This document shows, in pieces, positions 19,278-28,698 of a stretch of DNA of 64,000 nucleotides; within the stretch, counting starts at the first letter, position 1, and each line of letters begins with the position of its first letter. The stretch comes from Caballeronia sp. M1242 (GTDB lineage Bacteria; Pseudomonadota; Gammaproteobacteria; Burkholderiales; Burkholderiaceae). Both the position numbers and the translations under genes were made by a program. Location of the stretch: NCBI RefSeq assembly GCF_017220215.1, contig NZ_CP071129.1, positions 434,001 to 498,000 of the forward strand, given 5' to 3'. A model generated the notes under the pieces. The model saw only the letters and a list, made by a program, of their open reading frames with translations. It was not told where the DNA came from and made no database searches.

Positions 19278-20159
19278 ATGTCGATTCTGATCAACAAAGA
19301 CACGAAGGTCATCACGCAGGGCATCACCGGCAAGACCGGCCAGTTCCACACGCGCGCGTGCCGCGAATACGCGAACGGCCGTGAAGCGTACGTCGCGGGC
19401 GTGAACCCGAAGAAGGCCGGCGAAGACTTCGAAGGCATTCCCATCTACGCGTCCGTCAAGGAAGCGAAGGCGGAAACCGGCGCGACCGTTTCGGTCATCT
19501 ACGTGCCGCCCGCGGGCGCAGCCGCCGCGATCTGGGAAGCCGTCGAGGCCGATCTCGATCTCGCCATCTGCATCACGGAAGGCATTCCGGTTCGCGACAT
19601 GCTCGAAATCAAGGACCGCATGCGCCGCGAAAATCGCAAGACGCTGCTGCTCGGACCGAACTGCCCCGGCACGATCACGCCGGACGAACTGAAGATCGGC
19701 ATCATGCCGGGTCACATTCACAAGAAGGGTCGCATCGGCGTCGTGTCGCGTTCGGGCACGCTGACGTACGAAGCGGTCGGCCAACTGACGGCGCTCGGCC
19801 TCGGCCAGTCGTCGGCGGTCGGCATCGGCGGCGATCCGATCAACGGTCTAAAGCACATCGACGTGATGAAGATGTTCAACGACGATCCGGAAACGGACGC
19901 CGTCATCATGATCGGCGAGATCGGCGGTCCGGATGAAGCGAACGCCGCTTACTGGATCAAGGACAACATGAAGAAGCCGGTCGTCGGTTTCATTGCGGGC
20001 GTGACGGCGCCTCCGGGCAAGCGCATGGGCCATGCTGGCGCGCTGATCTCGGGCGGCGCGGACACGGCGGACGCCAAGCTCGAAATCATGGACGCGTGCG
20101 GCATCAAGGTCACGAAGAACCCGTCCGAGATGGGCCGCCTGCTGAAGTCGGTGATCTAA
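19278..20159 (+). CDS. sucD: Succinyl-CoA synthetase alpha subunit
   Basis: 293 aa. It carries the CoA-binding Rossmann domain ([38 protein letters not shown]) and the ligase domain with the phosphohistidine in [11 protein letters not shown] (His at about residue 252). [12 protein letters not shown] and [17 protein letters not shown] are further family blocks. ACAGAGGTC precedes the ATG. A strong terminator follows. Confidence 0.97.
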   Translation: MSILINKDTKVITQGITGKTGQFHTRACREYANGREAYVAGVNPKKAGEDFEGIPIYASVKEAKAETGATVSVIYVPPAGAAAAIWEAVEADLDLAICITEGIPVRDMLEIKDRMRRENRKTLLLGPNCPGTITPDELKIGIMPGHIHKKGRIGVVSRSGTLTYEAVGQLTALGLGQSSAVGIGGDPINGLKHIDVMKMFNDDPETDAVIMIGEIGGPDEANAAYWIKDNMKKPVVGFIAGVTAPPGKRMGHAGALISGGADTADAKLEIMDACGIKVTKNPSEMGRLLKSVI

Positions 20160-20222
20160 GGCAGTCGGGCACACAACGCGAGGGTTTGGTACTCTTACTG
20201 ATTCCTTTCGTTCAGGCCGAAG

Positions 20223-20256
20223 AAAAAGCGAGGGAGCGTTGGCTTCCTCGCTTTTT
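20223..20256 (+). terminator. Rho-independent terminator of sucCD
   Basis: Stem AAAAAGCGAGG / CCTCGCTTTTT with a 12-nt loop and a T run, 63 bases after sucD. Confidence 0.9.
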
Positions 20257-20283
20257 TGTTTCCGGTCACAGCTCGTTCTGCCC

Positions 20284-20982
20284 ATGCTCGAATTCTTCTC
20301 GACGCTCCATTGGGGCGCGGTCCTGCAAATCATCGTCATCGACATTCTGCTCGGGGGCGACAACGCCGTCGTGATCGCGCTTGCTTGCCGCGATCTTCCC
20401 GCCACGCAGCGCACGCGCGGCATCGTGCTCGGCACGCTCGGCGCCATTGTTCTGCGCGTCGTGCTGATCGCGTTCGCGGTGTTCCTGCTCGATATTCCGT
20501 TCCTGAAGTTTCTCGGCGGCTTGCTGCTTCTGTGGATCGGCATGAAGCTCCTGCAACCCGGCCACGACGAGCCCGACATCAGTTCGTCGGACAAGCTATG
20601 GGCGGCCGTCAAGACGATCATCGTCGCAGACGCGGTCATGAGTCTCGACAACGTGATCGCGATCGCGGGCGCGGCCGAGACTGCGGACCCGCAGCACCGC
20701 TTCGTGCTCGTGGTCTTCGGGCTCGTCGTGAGCATTCCGCTGATCGTGTGGGGCAGCACGCTGGTGCTGAAGCTGCTCGACCGCTTTCCGATCGTCGTGC
20801 TGCTCGGCGCGGGCTTGCTCGGGTGGATCGCGGGCGGACTCATCATCGACGATCCGTTCATCGACCGCTGGCCCGCGCTCAACACCGAAGCGGCGGGGTA
20901 TGCCGCGCGCCTCGCGGGCGCGGCGCTCGTGATCGCGGCGGGCTGGCTGATGAAGCGCCGCGCGCTCGCGAGCACGGGCTGA
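20284..20982 (+). CDS. TerC/YjbE-type integral membrane protein
   Basis: A 232-aa multi-span membrane protein of the TerC family, YjbE branch, implicated in Mn2+ (or Ca2+) efflux and metalation of exported proteins. Twin acidic motifs in membrane helices are visible: LLGGDNAVVIALACRDLP and MSLDNVIAIAGAA, the conserved DN pairs of the family. The frame runs upstream through the terminator; ATG 20284 begins at the hydrophobic N-terminus MLEFFSTLHWGAVLQIIVID. No obvious ribosome site or Mn riboswitch was seen between the terminator and the gene. Confidence 0.88.
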   Translation: MLEFFSTLHWGAVLQIIVIDILLGGDNAVVIALACRDLPATQRTRGIVLGTLGAIVLRVVLIAFAVFLLDIPFLKFLGGLLLLWIGMKLLQPGHDEPDISSSDKLWAAVKTIIVADAVMSLDNVIAIAGAAETADPQHRFVLVVFGLVVSIPLIVWGSTLVLKLLDRFPIVVLLGAGLLGWIAGGLIIDDPFIDRWPALNTEAAGYAARLAGAALVIAAGWLMKRRALASTG

Positions 20983-21102
20983 CCGCCACGGACGCAGGCG
21001 TTAGCCGAATGGCCGACTGTCGCGGCCGTCGCGCCCTCCCTACCATCGAAGCGTTCGGTTCGCATATCGCGGCCGACGCTTCGTGTCTTTCAGGGAGTGG
21101 CA

Positions 21103-21696
21103 ATGACGAGCATGGTTTCGAATGTAAATGCGCCGCGCGACGGCGACGGCTTCGGTGCATGGCTGAAACGCGCGCAGGCGGGCGCGCGCGGTTTCACGCT
21201 GATCGAATTGATGATCGTGCTGGCGATCGTGGGCGTCGTCGCGGCTTACGCGATTCCCGCGTATCAGGACTATTTGTCGCGCAGCCGCGTGGGCGAGGGC
21301 ATGTCGCTCGCGTCATCCGCTCGGCTCGCGGTGGCCGAGAATGCCGCGAGCGGCGCGGATCTGGCGAGCGCGTATGCGTCGCCGCCGGCCACGCGCAACA
21401 TCGAATCCATTCACGTCGACAGCGACACCGGGCAGATCGCGATCGCCTATACGACGCGCGTCGCGCCGGCCGGATCGAACACGCTCGTGCTCGTGCCTTC
21501 CGCGCCCGATAACGCCGATACGCCGACGGCTCGCGTCGCGCTGACGCGTGGCTCGGTGCAAGCCGGCACGATCACGTGGGAATGCTTCGCGGCGGGCAAG
21601 GCGGCTTCGTCGCTGCCTGCGCCGGGCGCAGGACCCGTGCCGGCGCAAGCGGCCACCCTGCCGGCGAATCTAGCGCCGCCGGAGTGCCGCGCCTGA
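21103..21696 (+). CDS. Type IV pilin precursor
   Basis: 197 aa with a class III signal. A 30-residue leader ending ...RAQAGARG is followed by [20 protein letters not shown] with Glu5 of the mature protein, the prepilin-peptidase cleavage signature. The 167-residue mature protein ends in an Ala/Pro-rich stretch between two cysteines (TWECFAAG and PPECRA), a likely disulfide loop. A GTG at 21097 is in frame but AGGGAG sits immediately before it, so the ATG at 21103 is preferred. The leader is long for a type IVa pilin. No assembly genes are nearby, but pglL follows in the same direction. Confidence 0.9.
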   Translation: MTSMVSNVNAPRDGDGFGAWLKRAQAGARGFTLIELMIVLAIVGVVAAYAIPAYQDYLSRSRVGEGMSLASSARLAVAENAASGADLASAYASPPATRNIESIHVDSDTGQIAIAYTTRVAPAGSNTLVLVPSAPDNADTPTARVALTRGSVQAGTITWECFAAGKAASSLPAPGAGPVPAQAATLPANLAPPECRA

Positions 21697-21832
21697 GCGA
21701 GTTGCACGCAGTGAACAAGAGGCATGAGCGCCGCGCGGGAACCTGTGGATTTCGTAGCATTTGCGGGTGCGCGGCGCACAGCGGACGCAAAGTTTTGTAT
21801 AGTGCGCCGGTTCCCGACGTTCCCAGCCCCTC

Positions 21833-23647
21833 ATGCCTTCCCAATTCGCGCGCTACCTCTGCTTCGCCGTTCTGTGTCTTGCGTTGACGATTCCGTTCGG
21901 CGTCGTCAACCACACGTATCCGATCCCGACGTTCTACGCCGAATACAGCGCGTTGGCCTTGTATCTTGCGCTCGGAGCCACGGTCGCCATACTCGTGCGC
22001 GTTTCGGAACCGCGCGTGCCGTTCGCGTCGCCGGTGGTCGCGCTGATGCCGCTCGCGTTCGGCATCGTGCTCGTCGCGCAGACGGTGCTGCTGCCGGTCG
22101 CGCAGCCTTCGATGAACTGGCTCGGCGGCGCCTATCTGCTCGCATCGTTCGTGGCCGTGCATACGGGGTTCGGGCTGGTGCGCGCGGGACTGTCGGAGAA
22201 GGCGTTGCGCATCGGCGCTGCCGCGTTGCTCGCGGGCGGGCTCTTCGCGGTGTTCTGCCAGACCGTGCAGTTGTTGCACATGGAGGCCAAATTCGCGCCG
22301 CTCGTCGTGGCATACAACGTCGCCATCAAACGGCGCCCTTTCGGGAACATGGCGCAGGCGAATCATCTTGCGACCGTCATCGCATTCGCCGTGGCGGGCG
22401 CGATGTATTTCGTGCAGACGCGCCGCATGCCTGTCGTGGTGTGGCTCGTGGTGTCGGCGGTGCTGTCGTTCGGCCTCGCGCTCACGGTGTCGCGTGGGCC
22501 GTGGCTGCAGACGGCGGTGATCGTCGTCGCCGGACTCTGGATGGCCTTCATCCGCCGACGCCCCGGCGCGGCCGACGACTTCGACAGCCCGATAGCGACC
22601 AGCGGACGCGACATCCGCGCCTGGATCATGCCGTTTGCGCTCGCGGCGGTGTTCCTGCTGGTCAACGCCGCGGTGCGCTGGGCCAACGTGCGGTATGGGC
22701 TCGGTCTCGCGCAGTCGGCGGCGGAGCGCATGCAGGACGCCAATCAGATCGCGCCGCGTCTTGCGCTGTGGAAGTACGGCTGGACCATGTTCAAGACGCA
22801 TCCGCTGCTCGGCGTCGGCTGGGGCGAGTTTCCGCGTTATCAGTTCGACATGGTGCGCGAACTCGGCGGCGTGGAGATCGCGAACAACGCGCACGATATC
22901 TTCATCGACCTGCTCGCAAAAACCGGGCTGCTCGGGGTCGCGGTGCTGGTGGCGGGCATCGTCTTGTGGCTGATTCGCGTGCTGCGCGCGCCGCATACGC
23001 CCGCGCGCATCTTTGCGCTCTCGCTGCTGGGCGTGCTGATGATGCACGCGCTCGTCGAGTATCCGCAGCAGTACATGTTCTTTCTGATGCCCGCGATGCT
23101 CGTGATCGGTCTTCTGGAGACGCGGCCGCTGCGGCTCGTGGCGCGCCCGGTGTCGTACGGCGGCTACGTCTTTCTCGTCGTGGCGGGTCTGATTGCGCTG
23201 TATCCGACGATGCGCGACTACAACCGCGCCGAAGTGCTGTATTACGGCTCGCGGCCGGCGGAGCAGTATCGCGACGATCCGTCGTTCCTCTTCGGCGCAT
23301 GGGGCCAGTATGGCGCCGCTACGTTGTTGCCGATGAACGCGCAGGACATCGAAGCGAAGCTGGCGGCGCATCGGCAGGCCATTGCGCTGCTGCCGGGCGA
23401 GACGGTGTTGCGCCGTTACGCGGTGTTGCAGGCGATCGCGGGTCAGCGCAAAGAGGCGCTCGATACCGTGGCGCGCCTGCAGATTTTCGCGACGGAACTG
23501 AACGACTGGCCGACGCAACTCGCGTCGCTGTATCAGTCGGTCGATGAAATCGGCGCGCCGCTGACGGACTTCAGGGCCGATCTCGTTAAGCGCTACGGGC
23601 CGCCTGCCGGAGCGGATGCCCACGCGGACGATGACGCCGACGAGTAA
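21833..23647 (+). CDS. pglL: PglL-type O-oligosaccharyltransferase (Wzy_C domain)
   Basis: A 604-aa polytopic inner-membrane protein with about a dozen membrane spans, followed by a periplasmic-looking C-terminal domain. Family landmarks are RPFGNMAQANHLATVIAF (PglL_A), LTVSRGPWLQ and NNAHDIFIDLLAKTGLLG (Wzy_C, with the conserved His), then LVEYPQQYMFFLM. Such enzymes move lipid-linked glycans onto Ser/Thr of periplasmic proteins; Burkholderia PglL is the general O-glycosylation enzyme. The adjacent pilin is a plausible, not proven, substrate. Ends in an acidic tail. Confidence 0.9.
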   Translation: MPSQFARYLCFAVLCLALTIPFGVVNHTYPIPTFYAEYSALALYLALGATVAILVRVSEPRVPFASPVVALMPLAFGIVLVAQTVLLPVAQPSMNWLGGAYLLASFVAVHTGFGLVRAGLSEKALRIGAAALLAGGLFAVFCQTVQLLHMEAKFAPLVVAYNVAIKRRPFGNMAQANHLATVIAFAVAGAMYFVQTRRMPVVVWLVVSAVLSFGLALTVSRGPWLQTAVIVVAGLWMAFIRRRPGAADDFDSPIATSGRDIRAWIMPFALAAVFLLVNAAVRWANVRYGLGLAQSAAERMQDANQIAPRLALWKYGWTMFKTHPLLGVGWGEFPRYQFDMVRELGGVEIANNAHDIFIDLLAKTGLLGVAVLVAGIVLWLIRVLRAPHTPARIFALSLLGVLMMHALVEYPQQYMFFLMPAMLVIGLLETRPLRLVARPVSYGGYVFLVVAGLIALYPTMRDYNRAEVLYYGSRPAEQYRDDPSFLFGAWGQYGAATLLPMNAQDIEAKLAAHRQAIALLPGETVLRRYAVLQAIAGQRKEALDTVARLQIFATELNDWPTQLASLYQSVDEIGAPLTDFRADLVKRYGPPAGADAHADDDADE

Positions 23648-23674
23648 GCAGTAAGCACCCGGTTCGGGCGCGAT

Positions 23675-24166
23675 TCAGGCGGACGGCTGAGAGTCCGCCA
23701 CCCAGTCCCCCGACTTGCCGCCGTGCTTCTCCATCACGCGCACGTTCGTGATGGTCATGCCGCGATCGACCGCCTTGCACATGTCGTAGATGGTCAGCAG
23801 GCCGACTTGCACGGCGGTGAGGGCTTCCATTTCGACGCCCGTGCGCCCCACGGTCTCGACGCGCACTTCGCATTGCACGCCGGGCAGCGAGTCATCGACG
23901 GAAAACTCGACGGCCACGCGCGTCAGGGCAAGCGGATGACACAGCGGGATCAGATCGGCGGTGCGCTTTGCGCCTTGAATGGCCGCGATGCGCGCGACGC
24001 CGAGCACATCGCCCTTCTTAGCGCGTCCTTCGCGGATCAGCGCGAGCGTGTCGTCGCGCATGACGATGGAGCCGCGCGCTACCGCGATGCGTCGCGTCTC
24101 GTTCTTGCCGCCGACGTCAACCATGTGCGCCTCGCCGGAGGCATCGAAATGTGTGAGTCCGGACAT
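23675..24166 (-). CDS. moaC: Cyclic pyranopterin monophosphate synthase MoaC
   Basis: 163 aa, second enzyme of molybdenum cofactor synthesis, converting the MoaA product to cPMP. Motifs: [20 protein letters not shown] at the N-terminus, [37 protein letters not shown] with the catalytic Lys/Asp of [11 protein letters not shown], then [10 protein letters not shown]. Normal length. Convergent with pglL; other moa genes are not in the window. Confidence 0.97.
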   Translation of the reverse strand: MSGLTHFDASGEAHMVDVGGKNETRRIAVARGSIVMRDDTLALIREGRAKKGDVLGVARIAAIQGAKRTADLIPLCHPLALTRVAVEFSVDDSLPGVQCEVRVETVGRTGVEMEALTAVQVGLLTIYDMCKAVDRGMTITNVRVMEKHGGKSGDWVADSQPSA

Positions 24167-24323
24167 AGCGTCTCCTTGCAGTGGGCGCTTATCTTACCAG
24201 CGGGGCCGGCGGCGAAAACGGCGCGAAGCCGTGTCCACAGGTACCGCCGGGCGCGCAACACTTGATACGATAAGCGCGTTCCCGTCCTCACGCTGACCGC
24301 CGGCGACCCTCCGGCTTCGCGCC

Positions 24324-26969
24324 ATGTTCCTGAATCGTCCGAGCCGCGGGCTCGTGTTCGCGTTGTGTCTCAGTCTCGCCATGCCGCCGTTCGCTGCGGC
24401 GCAGGGAGGCGTGTCCGTGGGTGCTGGGGGGAATGAGGCCCAGCCGACCAACGCGAAATATCCGCGGAACGTGTCGATCGCGACGGATGCGACGGATGCG
24501 ACGAATGCGACGCATGCGACGAATGCGACGAATGCGACGAATGCGACGAATGCGACGAATGCGACGACCGCGACCAGTTCGACCAACGGAGCAAACGCGG
24601 CACAGCCGACCGACGCGAAATATCCGCTGAACGTGTCAATCGCGACGAAGGCGACCAGTCCGACCGACGGGGCAAACGCGGCAAATCCGACCAACACGAA
24701 ATATTCGAGGAACGTGGCGGTCGCGACGACCGCGACGAACACGACGGCCGCAGCAAAACTAACAACCGTCACAGACGCAGCAAGCGGATTGAACGGGGAA
24801 GATGGCGCGAACGCAACGAACGCGACGAACGGAGCAACTTCGGCAAGCGCAACCACCAACTCACCGGCAACGTCCACCGCCAGCACACCCCCCAACACCG
24901 TCGCCGACGGCATATTCGGCGTCTACGGCGGCGCCGAAAGCCGCTTCGCCAATCGTCCCGGCGCGATGGCCGGTCTGCGCGCGCCGCTTTCGTCCGTGCA
25001 ACTGCCGGATCTGGGCGACGGCTCCGGCGGCACGCTTTCGCCGCAGGCGGAGCGCAAGCTCGGCGAGCGGATGATGCGCGAAGTCCGCGCCGATCCCGAC
25101 TACCTCGACGACTGGCTGATCCGCGATTACCTCAATTCCATCGCATCGAAGCTCTCTGCAGCCGCCGCGACGCAATACCTCGGCGGCTATCGTCCGGACT
25201 TCGGACTCTTCGCCGTGCGCGATGCGCAGATCAACGCGTTCTCGATGCCGGGCGGCTTCGTCGGCGTCAACACAGGGCTGATCTCGGCGACGCAGACGGA
25301 ATCGGAACTGGCGTCCGTCGTCGGCCACGAGATGGGGCACGTGCTCCAGCGCCACATCGCGCGCATGATCGGCGCGCAGGAAAAGAGCGGGTACGCGGCG
25401 CTCGCGGCCATGCTCGCCGGGCTGCTGGCGGGCGTCATGACGCACAGCGGCGATCTCGGCATGGGCATCGCGATGGGCGGACAGGCCTTCGCCGTCGACA
25501 ACCAGCTGCGCTTCTCGCGCGCCGCCGAGCACGAGGCCGACCGCGTCGGTTTTCAGATGCTCGCGGCCGCCGGCTACGATCCGTACGCGATGACCGCGTT
25601 CTTCGAGCGGCTCGATCGCGCGTCGATGGCCGATAACGGCGTGCCGGCTTACGCGCGCACGCATCCGCTGACGACCGAGCGCATCGCCGACATGGAGGAC
25701 CGCGCGCGACGCGTGCCGTACCGGCAGCCGCGGCAGTCGCCGGAATATGCGTTCGTGCGTGCGCGCTCGCGCGTGCTTCAGGTGAATTATGCGAGCGACT
25801 ATCGCGAGGTCGCGAGCCGTCTCAAGTCCGAAATCGACGATCAGACCGCGCTCAATCCCGCCGCGAACTGGTACGGCATCGCGCTCGCGCGTTCGCTGAC
25901 GGGCGATTACGCCGCCGCCAACGATGCGCTCGCCAACGCGCGGCGGCTGTTTGAAAGCGAGGAGGCGAGCGCGGCGGCGGCTTCGATGCAGGCGCGGCGC
26001 GAATTGGCGCAGACGGTCGAAGGCGGTCAAAGCCGCGATGCGCGTTCCGATGACGAGCGCCACGCGCAGCAGCAGAAGGGCGCGTCGAAGGCGCAGGGCG
26101 CAAGACTCAGCGCATCGCCGCGTGGCGTGTCGGGTTCATCGGCGAACGCTCGAGCGGGCGTTGGAGCTGCACGTGCCGGTCGCGACGAAGCGCGATCTTC
26201 ACAACCGGCCAATACCCAAAGCACGCCCGCCTCAGCGACGACCGCCCGCGCCGGGATAGAAGCCCCGCCTGCGCGAAGCGGCCGACCGCTATCTGCGCAA
26301 GCGGCTGCGCTGAAAGATGCGTCGACGAACAACGCCAACCCGCACTCGACGCCACAGATCGCGAACCCCTCCGCCCCGGCCGTCTCGATGTCTTCGCTCC
26401 TGAGCAGCAGCGCACACGGCGCACTGACCGCCGCGCCCGCCGACAGCACCGCGCCCGCCGCGGCCAGCGCGGGAATCGCGCTGCCGCCCGTGCGCGTGAC
26501 CGCCCAGCAAGCCGCCCGCAGCACGCCGAGCCTTGACGTGCTCGCCGCCGACATCGCGCGTCGCTCGGGCCGTTACGACGACGCGGTGCGCCTCGCCGAC
26601 CTCGCGCAGACGCGCTGGCCGAATTCGCACGCGGCGATCGACGCGCATCTGCAATCGCTGATGGCCGCGCATCGCTACGAGGAAGCGCAGACGCTCGCGC
26701 GCCGCGAAACGCGCGCGGAACCGCAGCGCGCGGACTGGTGGCTGTATCTGGCGCAGGCGAGCGCGGGCATGAACGATCCGCTGCGCCAGCATCAGGCGAT
26801 GGCCGAAAAACTGGCGCTCGACGGCGCATGGCCGTCCGCCATTCGCCAGTTGAAGGAAGCACGCGATGTCAAAACCGCGAGCTTTTACGACCTCTCGACG
26901 ATTTCCGCGCGGCTGCGCGACTTCGAAGCACGCTACAAGGAAGAGCGCGACGAGGAGAAAAAGAGTTGA
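24324..26969 (+). CDS. BepA/YfgC-like M48 metalloprotease with repeat-rich N-terminal insertion
   Basis: 881 aa, nearly twice the usual size (E. coli BepA is about 490). A signal peptide ends near PPFAAAQ. Residues about 38-190 are low-complexity Ala/Thr/Asn repeats, including ten ATN-type triplets. The M48 domain follows (GVYGGAESRF...), with zinc motif HEMGH at residues 335-339 and EHEADRVG at 402-409. Then come TPR-like helices, a second disordered Ala/Ser/Arg-rich stretch (about residues 560-730) and a C-terminal TPR-like segment (RRSGRYDDAVRLADLAQTRW). Family role: periplasmic quality control of outer-membrane protein assembly. ATG 24324 starts directly at the signal peptide. Confidence 0.88.
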   Translation: MFLNRPSRGLVFALCLSLAMPPFAAAQGGVSVGAGGNEAQPTNAKYPRNVSIATDATDATNATHATNATNATNATNATNATTATSSTNGANAAQPTDAKYPLNVSIATKATSPTDGANAANPTNTKYSRNVAVATTATNTTAAAKLTTVTDAASGLNGEDGANATNATNGATSASATTNSPATSTASTPPNTVADGIFGVYGGAESRFANRPGAMAGLRAPLSSVQLPDLGDGSGGTLSPQAERKLGERMMREVRADPDYLDDWLIRDYLNSIASKLSAAAATQYLGGYRPDFGLFAVRDAQINAFSMPGGFVGVNTGLISATQTESELASVVGHEMGHVLQRHIARMIGAQEKSGYAALAAMLAGLLAGVMTHSGDLGMGIAMGGQAFAVDNQLRFSRAAEHEADRVGFQMLAAAGYDPYAMTAFFERLDRASMADNGVPAYARTHPLTTERIADMEDRARRVPYRQPRQSPEYAFVRARSRVLQVNYASDYREVASRLKSEIDDQTALNPAANWYGIALARSLTGDYAAANDALANARRLFESEEASAAAASMQARRELAQTVEGGQSRDARSDDERHAQQQKGASKAQGARLSASPRGVSGSSANARAGVGAARAGRDEARSSQPANTQSTPASATTARAGIEAPPARSGRPLSAQAAALKDASTNNANPHSTPQIANPSAPAVSMSSLLSSSAHGALTAAPADSTAPAAASAGIALPPVRVTAQQAARSTPSLDVLAADIARRSGRYDDAVRLADLAQTRWPNSHAAIDAHLQSLMAAHRYEEAQTLARRETRAEPQRADWWLYLAQASAGMNDPLRQHQAMAEKLALDGAWPSAIRQLKEARDVKTASFYDLSTISARLRDFEARYKEERDEEKKS
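24438..24731 (+). repeat. 81-bp-period imperfect repeats in the M48 gene
   Basis: Three copies of a segment encoding A(Q/N)PTxxKYxxNVxxAT begin at 24438, 24600 and 24681. Copies 2 and 3 are 81 bp apart and copies 1 and 2 are 162 bp apart (two periods), the extra length being the 9-bp tandem array. All are in frame. Confidence 0.8.
24480..24569 (+). repeat. 9-bp tandem array (GCGACGAAT) x10 coding for Ala-Thr-Asn
   Basis: Ten consecutive 9-bp units: two GCGACGGAT, one GCGACGAAT, one GCGACGCAT, five GCGACGAAT, one GCGACGACC. The unit is a multiple of three, so copy-number change would alter protein length without a frameshift. Confidence 0.95.
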
Positions 26970-26973
26970 CGCC

Positions 26974-27555
26974 TCAGGCTTTCGACGCCGCGCGCGCAGC
27001 CGGACTCGCGACGAAACCGAAGCGCGTCTCGACGTCGGCGCGCGCGATACGCTGTAACGGCAGATCGACACCATCGCGCCAATGAAAAACGCCGCCGCCC
27101 GACGCGTCATCGAACGTCGCGTGGCTCGAGAACAGATCGAGATCGTGATCGTGCAGGGCGGCTACGCGCGGCGGCGTGGCATCGTCGGAAAAGAGCAGGG
27201 CGCCTTCGTCGTCGAGAAATGCGTGCGCCGGCTCGAACGGCGCGCCGGTGTGGTCGGTCAACCGCAATTCGCCGTTCGTCTCGGAAAGACGCACGATCCA
27301 CGGCGTGTATGCCAGTTCGACATACACGCGCTGCGGCCCGTTCTGAAAGAACCACTGACCGTCGGCATCACGCTCGTAGTTGCGGTTGATGAAGCCGATC
27401 AGCGCTTCGTGGCGAATGGCATCGCCGAGCGCGCCCGCGGCCTGCGCCGCCTCGTCGCGCATGCGCCACTGACCGCGCCGGTCCAGCAACAGCCAGCCCG
27501 TGCAATGCGGCACGTTCGGCCACTTGGCCAGCGCCTGCTTGACGATCTCATCCAT
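26974..27555 (-). CDS. Conserved protein of unknown function beside the YheT hydrolase
   Basis: 193 aa, cytosolic, no signal or membrane segment. It reads MDEIVKQALAKWPNVPHCTGWLLLDRRG..., then a region resembling a beta-rich domain (QWFFQNGPQRVYVELAYTPWIVRL) and an acidic C-terminal half with SDDATPPRVAALHDHDLDLF. I recall it as a family restricted to betaproteobacteria with a DUF label I cannot place with certainty. It starts 3 bases after the YheT-like gene stop and so is cotranscribed with it. Convergent with the M48 gene. Confidence 0.75.
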   Translation of the reverse strand: MDEIVKQALAKWPNVPHCTGWLLLDRRGQWRMRDEAAQAAGALGDAIRHEALIGFINRNYERDADGQWFFQNGPQRVYVELAYTPWIVRLSETNGELRLTDHTGAPFEPAHAFLDDEGALLFSDDATPPRVAALHDHDLDLFSSHATFDDASGGGVFHWRDGVDLPLQRIARADVETRFGFVASPAARAASKA

Positions 27556-27558
27556 GAT

Positions 27559-28650
27559 TCATTCGCCCGGAAGAAAATGTTCGAGGTAGCCGAACACGCG
27601 CGACGATAGCCAGTCGATGCGTCCCGGAAACGGCCCCGTCATGAAGCCGACATGGCCGCCGTGGTTCGGCTGATCGAGCGTGACGGACGCCGACACTTCG
27701 GCCTGCGATGGCAGCGCGCGCTCGGGCAGGAACGGATCGTTGCGAGCGTTCAAGACGAGCGCCGGCACTTCGATGCGGTTCAGATGCGCGCGGATGGTCG
27801 CCGTCGTCCAGTAGTGATCGGTATCGCGAAAACCGTGCAGCGGCGCGGTCACGACGTTGTCGAATTCATAGAGCGTGCGCGCGGCGAGCACGGCATGGCG
27901 GTCGTACAGACCCGGAAACTGGTCGAGCTTCGCGAGCGCCTTCTTCTTGAGCGACTTCAGGAAGCTGCGCGTATAGACCATGCCGAAGCCTTGCGAGATC
28001 GCGTGACCGCCCGCGTGGACATCGAGCGGCGCGGAAATGGCGGCGGCGGCGCTGATAATCGAAGCGTCCGTGCCGCGCTCGCATAGCCAATGCAAGAGCA
28101 CATTGCCGCCGAGCGACACGCCCGCCGCGACAATCGGGCCCGCGTGCCTTTCGCGCAGTCGCCGCAGGATCCAGTCGACTTCCGCGCTATCCGCGAGATG
28201 ATAAAAGCGCGGCAGCCGGTTCATCGGCCCGCTGCAGCTGCGAAAGTGCGGCACCACGCCGTGCCAGCCGCGCGCGTGCGCGGCGGCCATCATCGTGCGG
28301 GCGTAGTGGGAGTCCGAGTTGCCTTCGAGGCCATGAAACAGCACGAAAAGCGGCGCGGTCGATGCCGGGCGCGCCGCGTCATCGTGCGCGAGCCAGTCCA
28401 CGTCGATGAAGTCGCCGTCCGGCGTATCCCAGCGTTCGCGCCGGTAACGCACCGCCGGCTTGCGCCCGAAGAGCGCGGGCACGATGGTTTGCGCGTGACT
28501 CGTCGGCAGCCAGCGCGGCGCGCTGTAGAGCCATTGCGAGACGGGTTCGGCGAGCACGCTGCCCGCGGCCTGCGCGGTTTCCTTCAGCGCGACGGCGGGC
28601 GCCTTGTCCACGAACGACGAATCGTGTTTCAACAACGGATCGCGCTTCAT
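27559..28650 (-). CDS. YheT-like alpha/beta-fold hydrolase
   Basis: 363 aa. Oxyanion-hole region LFHGLEGNSDSHYAR, nucleophile elbow GVSLGGN, acid in LNARNDPFLPERAL and catalytic His in PNHGGHVGFM, the layout of the YheT/abhydrolase_4 family (carboxylesterase-like, substrate unknown, cytosolic). SHAQTIVPALF near residue 52 is a YheT hallmark. It starts at ATG 28650. The first gene of a two-gene unit with the hypothetical downstream. Confidence 0.9.
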   Translation of the reverse strand: MKRDPLLKHDSSFVDKAPAVALKETAQAAGSVLAEPVSQWLYSAPRWLPTSHAQTIVPALFGRKPAVRYRRERWDTPDGDFIDVDWLAHDDAARPASTAPLFVLFHGLEGNSDSHYARTMMAAAHARGWHGVVPHFRSCSGPMNRLPRFYHLADSAEVDWILRRLRERHAGPIVAAGVSLGGNVLLHWLCERGTDASIISAAAAISAPLDVHAGGHAISQGFGMVYTRSFLKSLKKKALAKLDQFPGLYDRHAVLAARTLYEFDNVVTAPLHGFRDTDHYWTTATIRAHLNRIEVPALVLNARNDPFLPERALPSQAEVSASVTLDQPNHGGHVGFMTGPFPGRIDWLSSRVFGYLEHFLPGE

Positions 28651-28698
28651 GGCCTTCTCCCCGGCGAACGTCTTTCTATGCTTCGTGACTGCGGTATT

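Noticed and set aside
20160-20283. Mn2+ riboswitch (yybP-ykoY type) before the TerC gene
   Set aside because: The spacer holds a simple sucCD terminator and lacks the conserved loops of that riboswitch.
24480-24569. Possible CRISPR array
   Set aside because: Units are contiguous 9-mers without spacers and lie inside a coding frame.
24194-24913. Minus-strand Val/Ala/Phe-rich repeat frame opposite the M48 repeats
   Set aside because: It is the antisense reading of the 9-bp array; no signal, domain or ribosome site.
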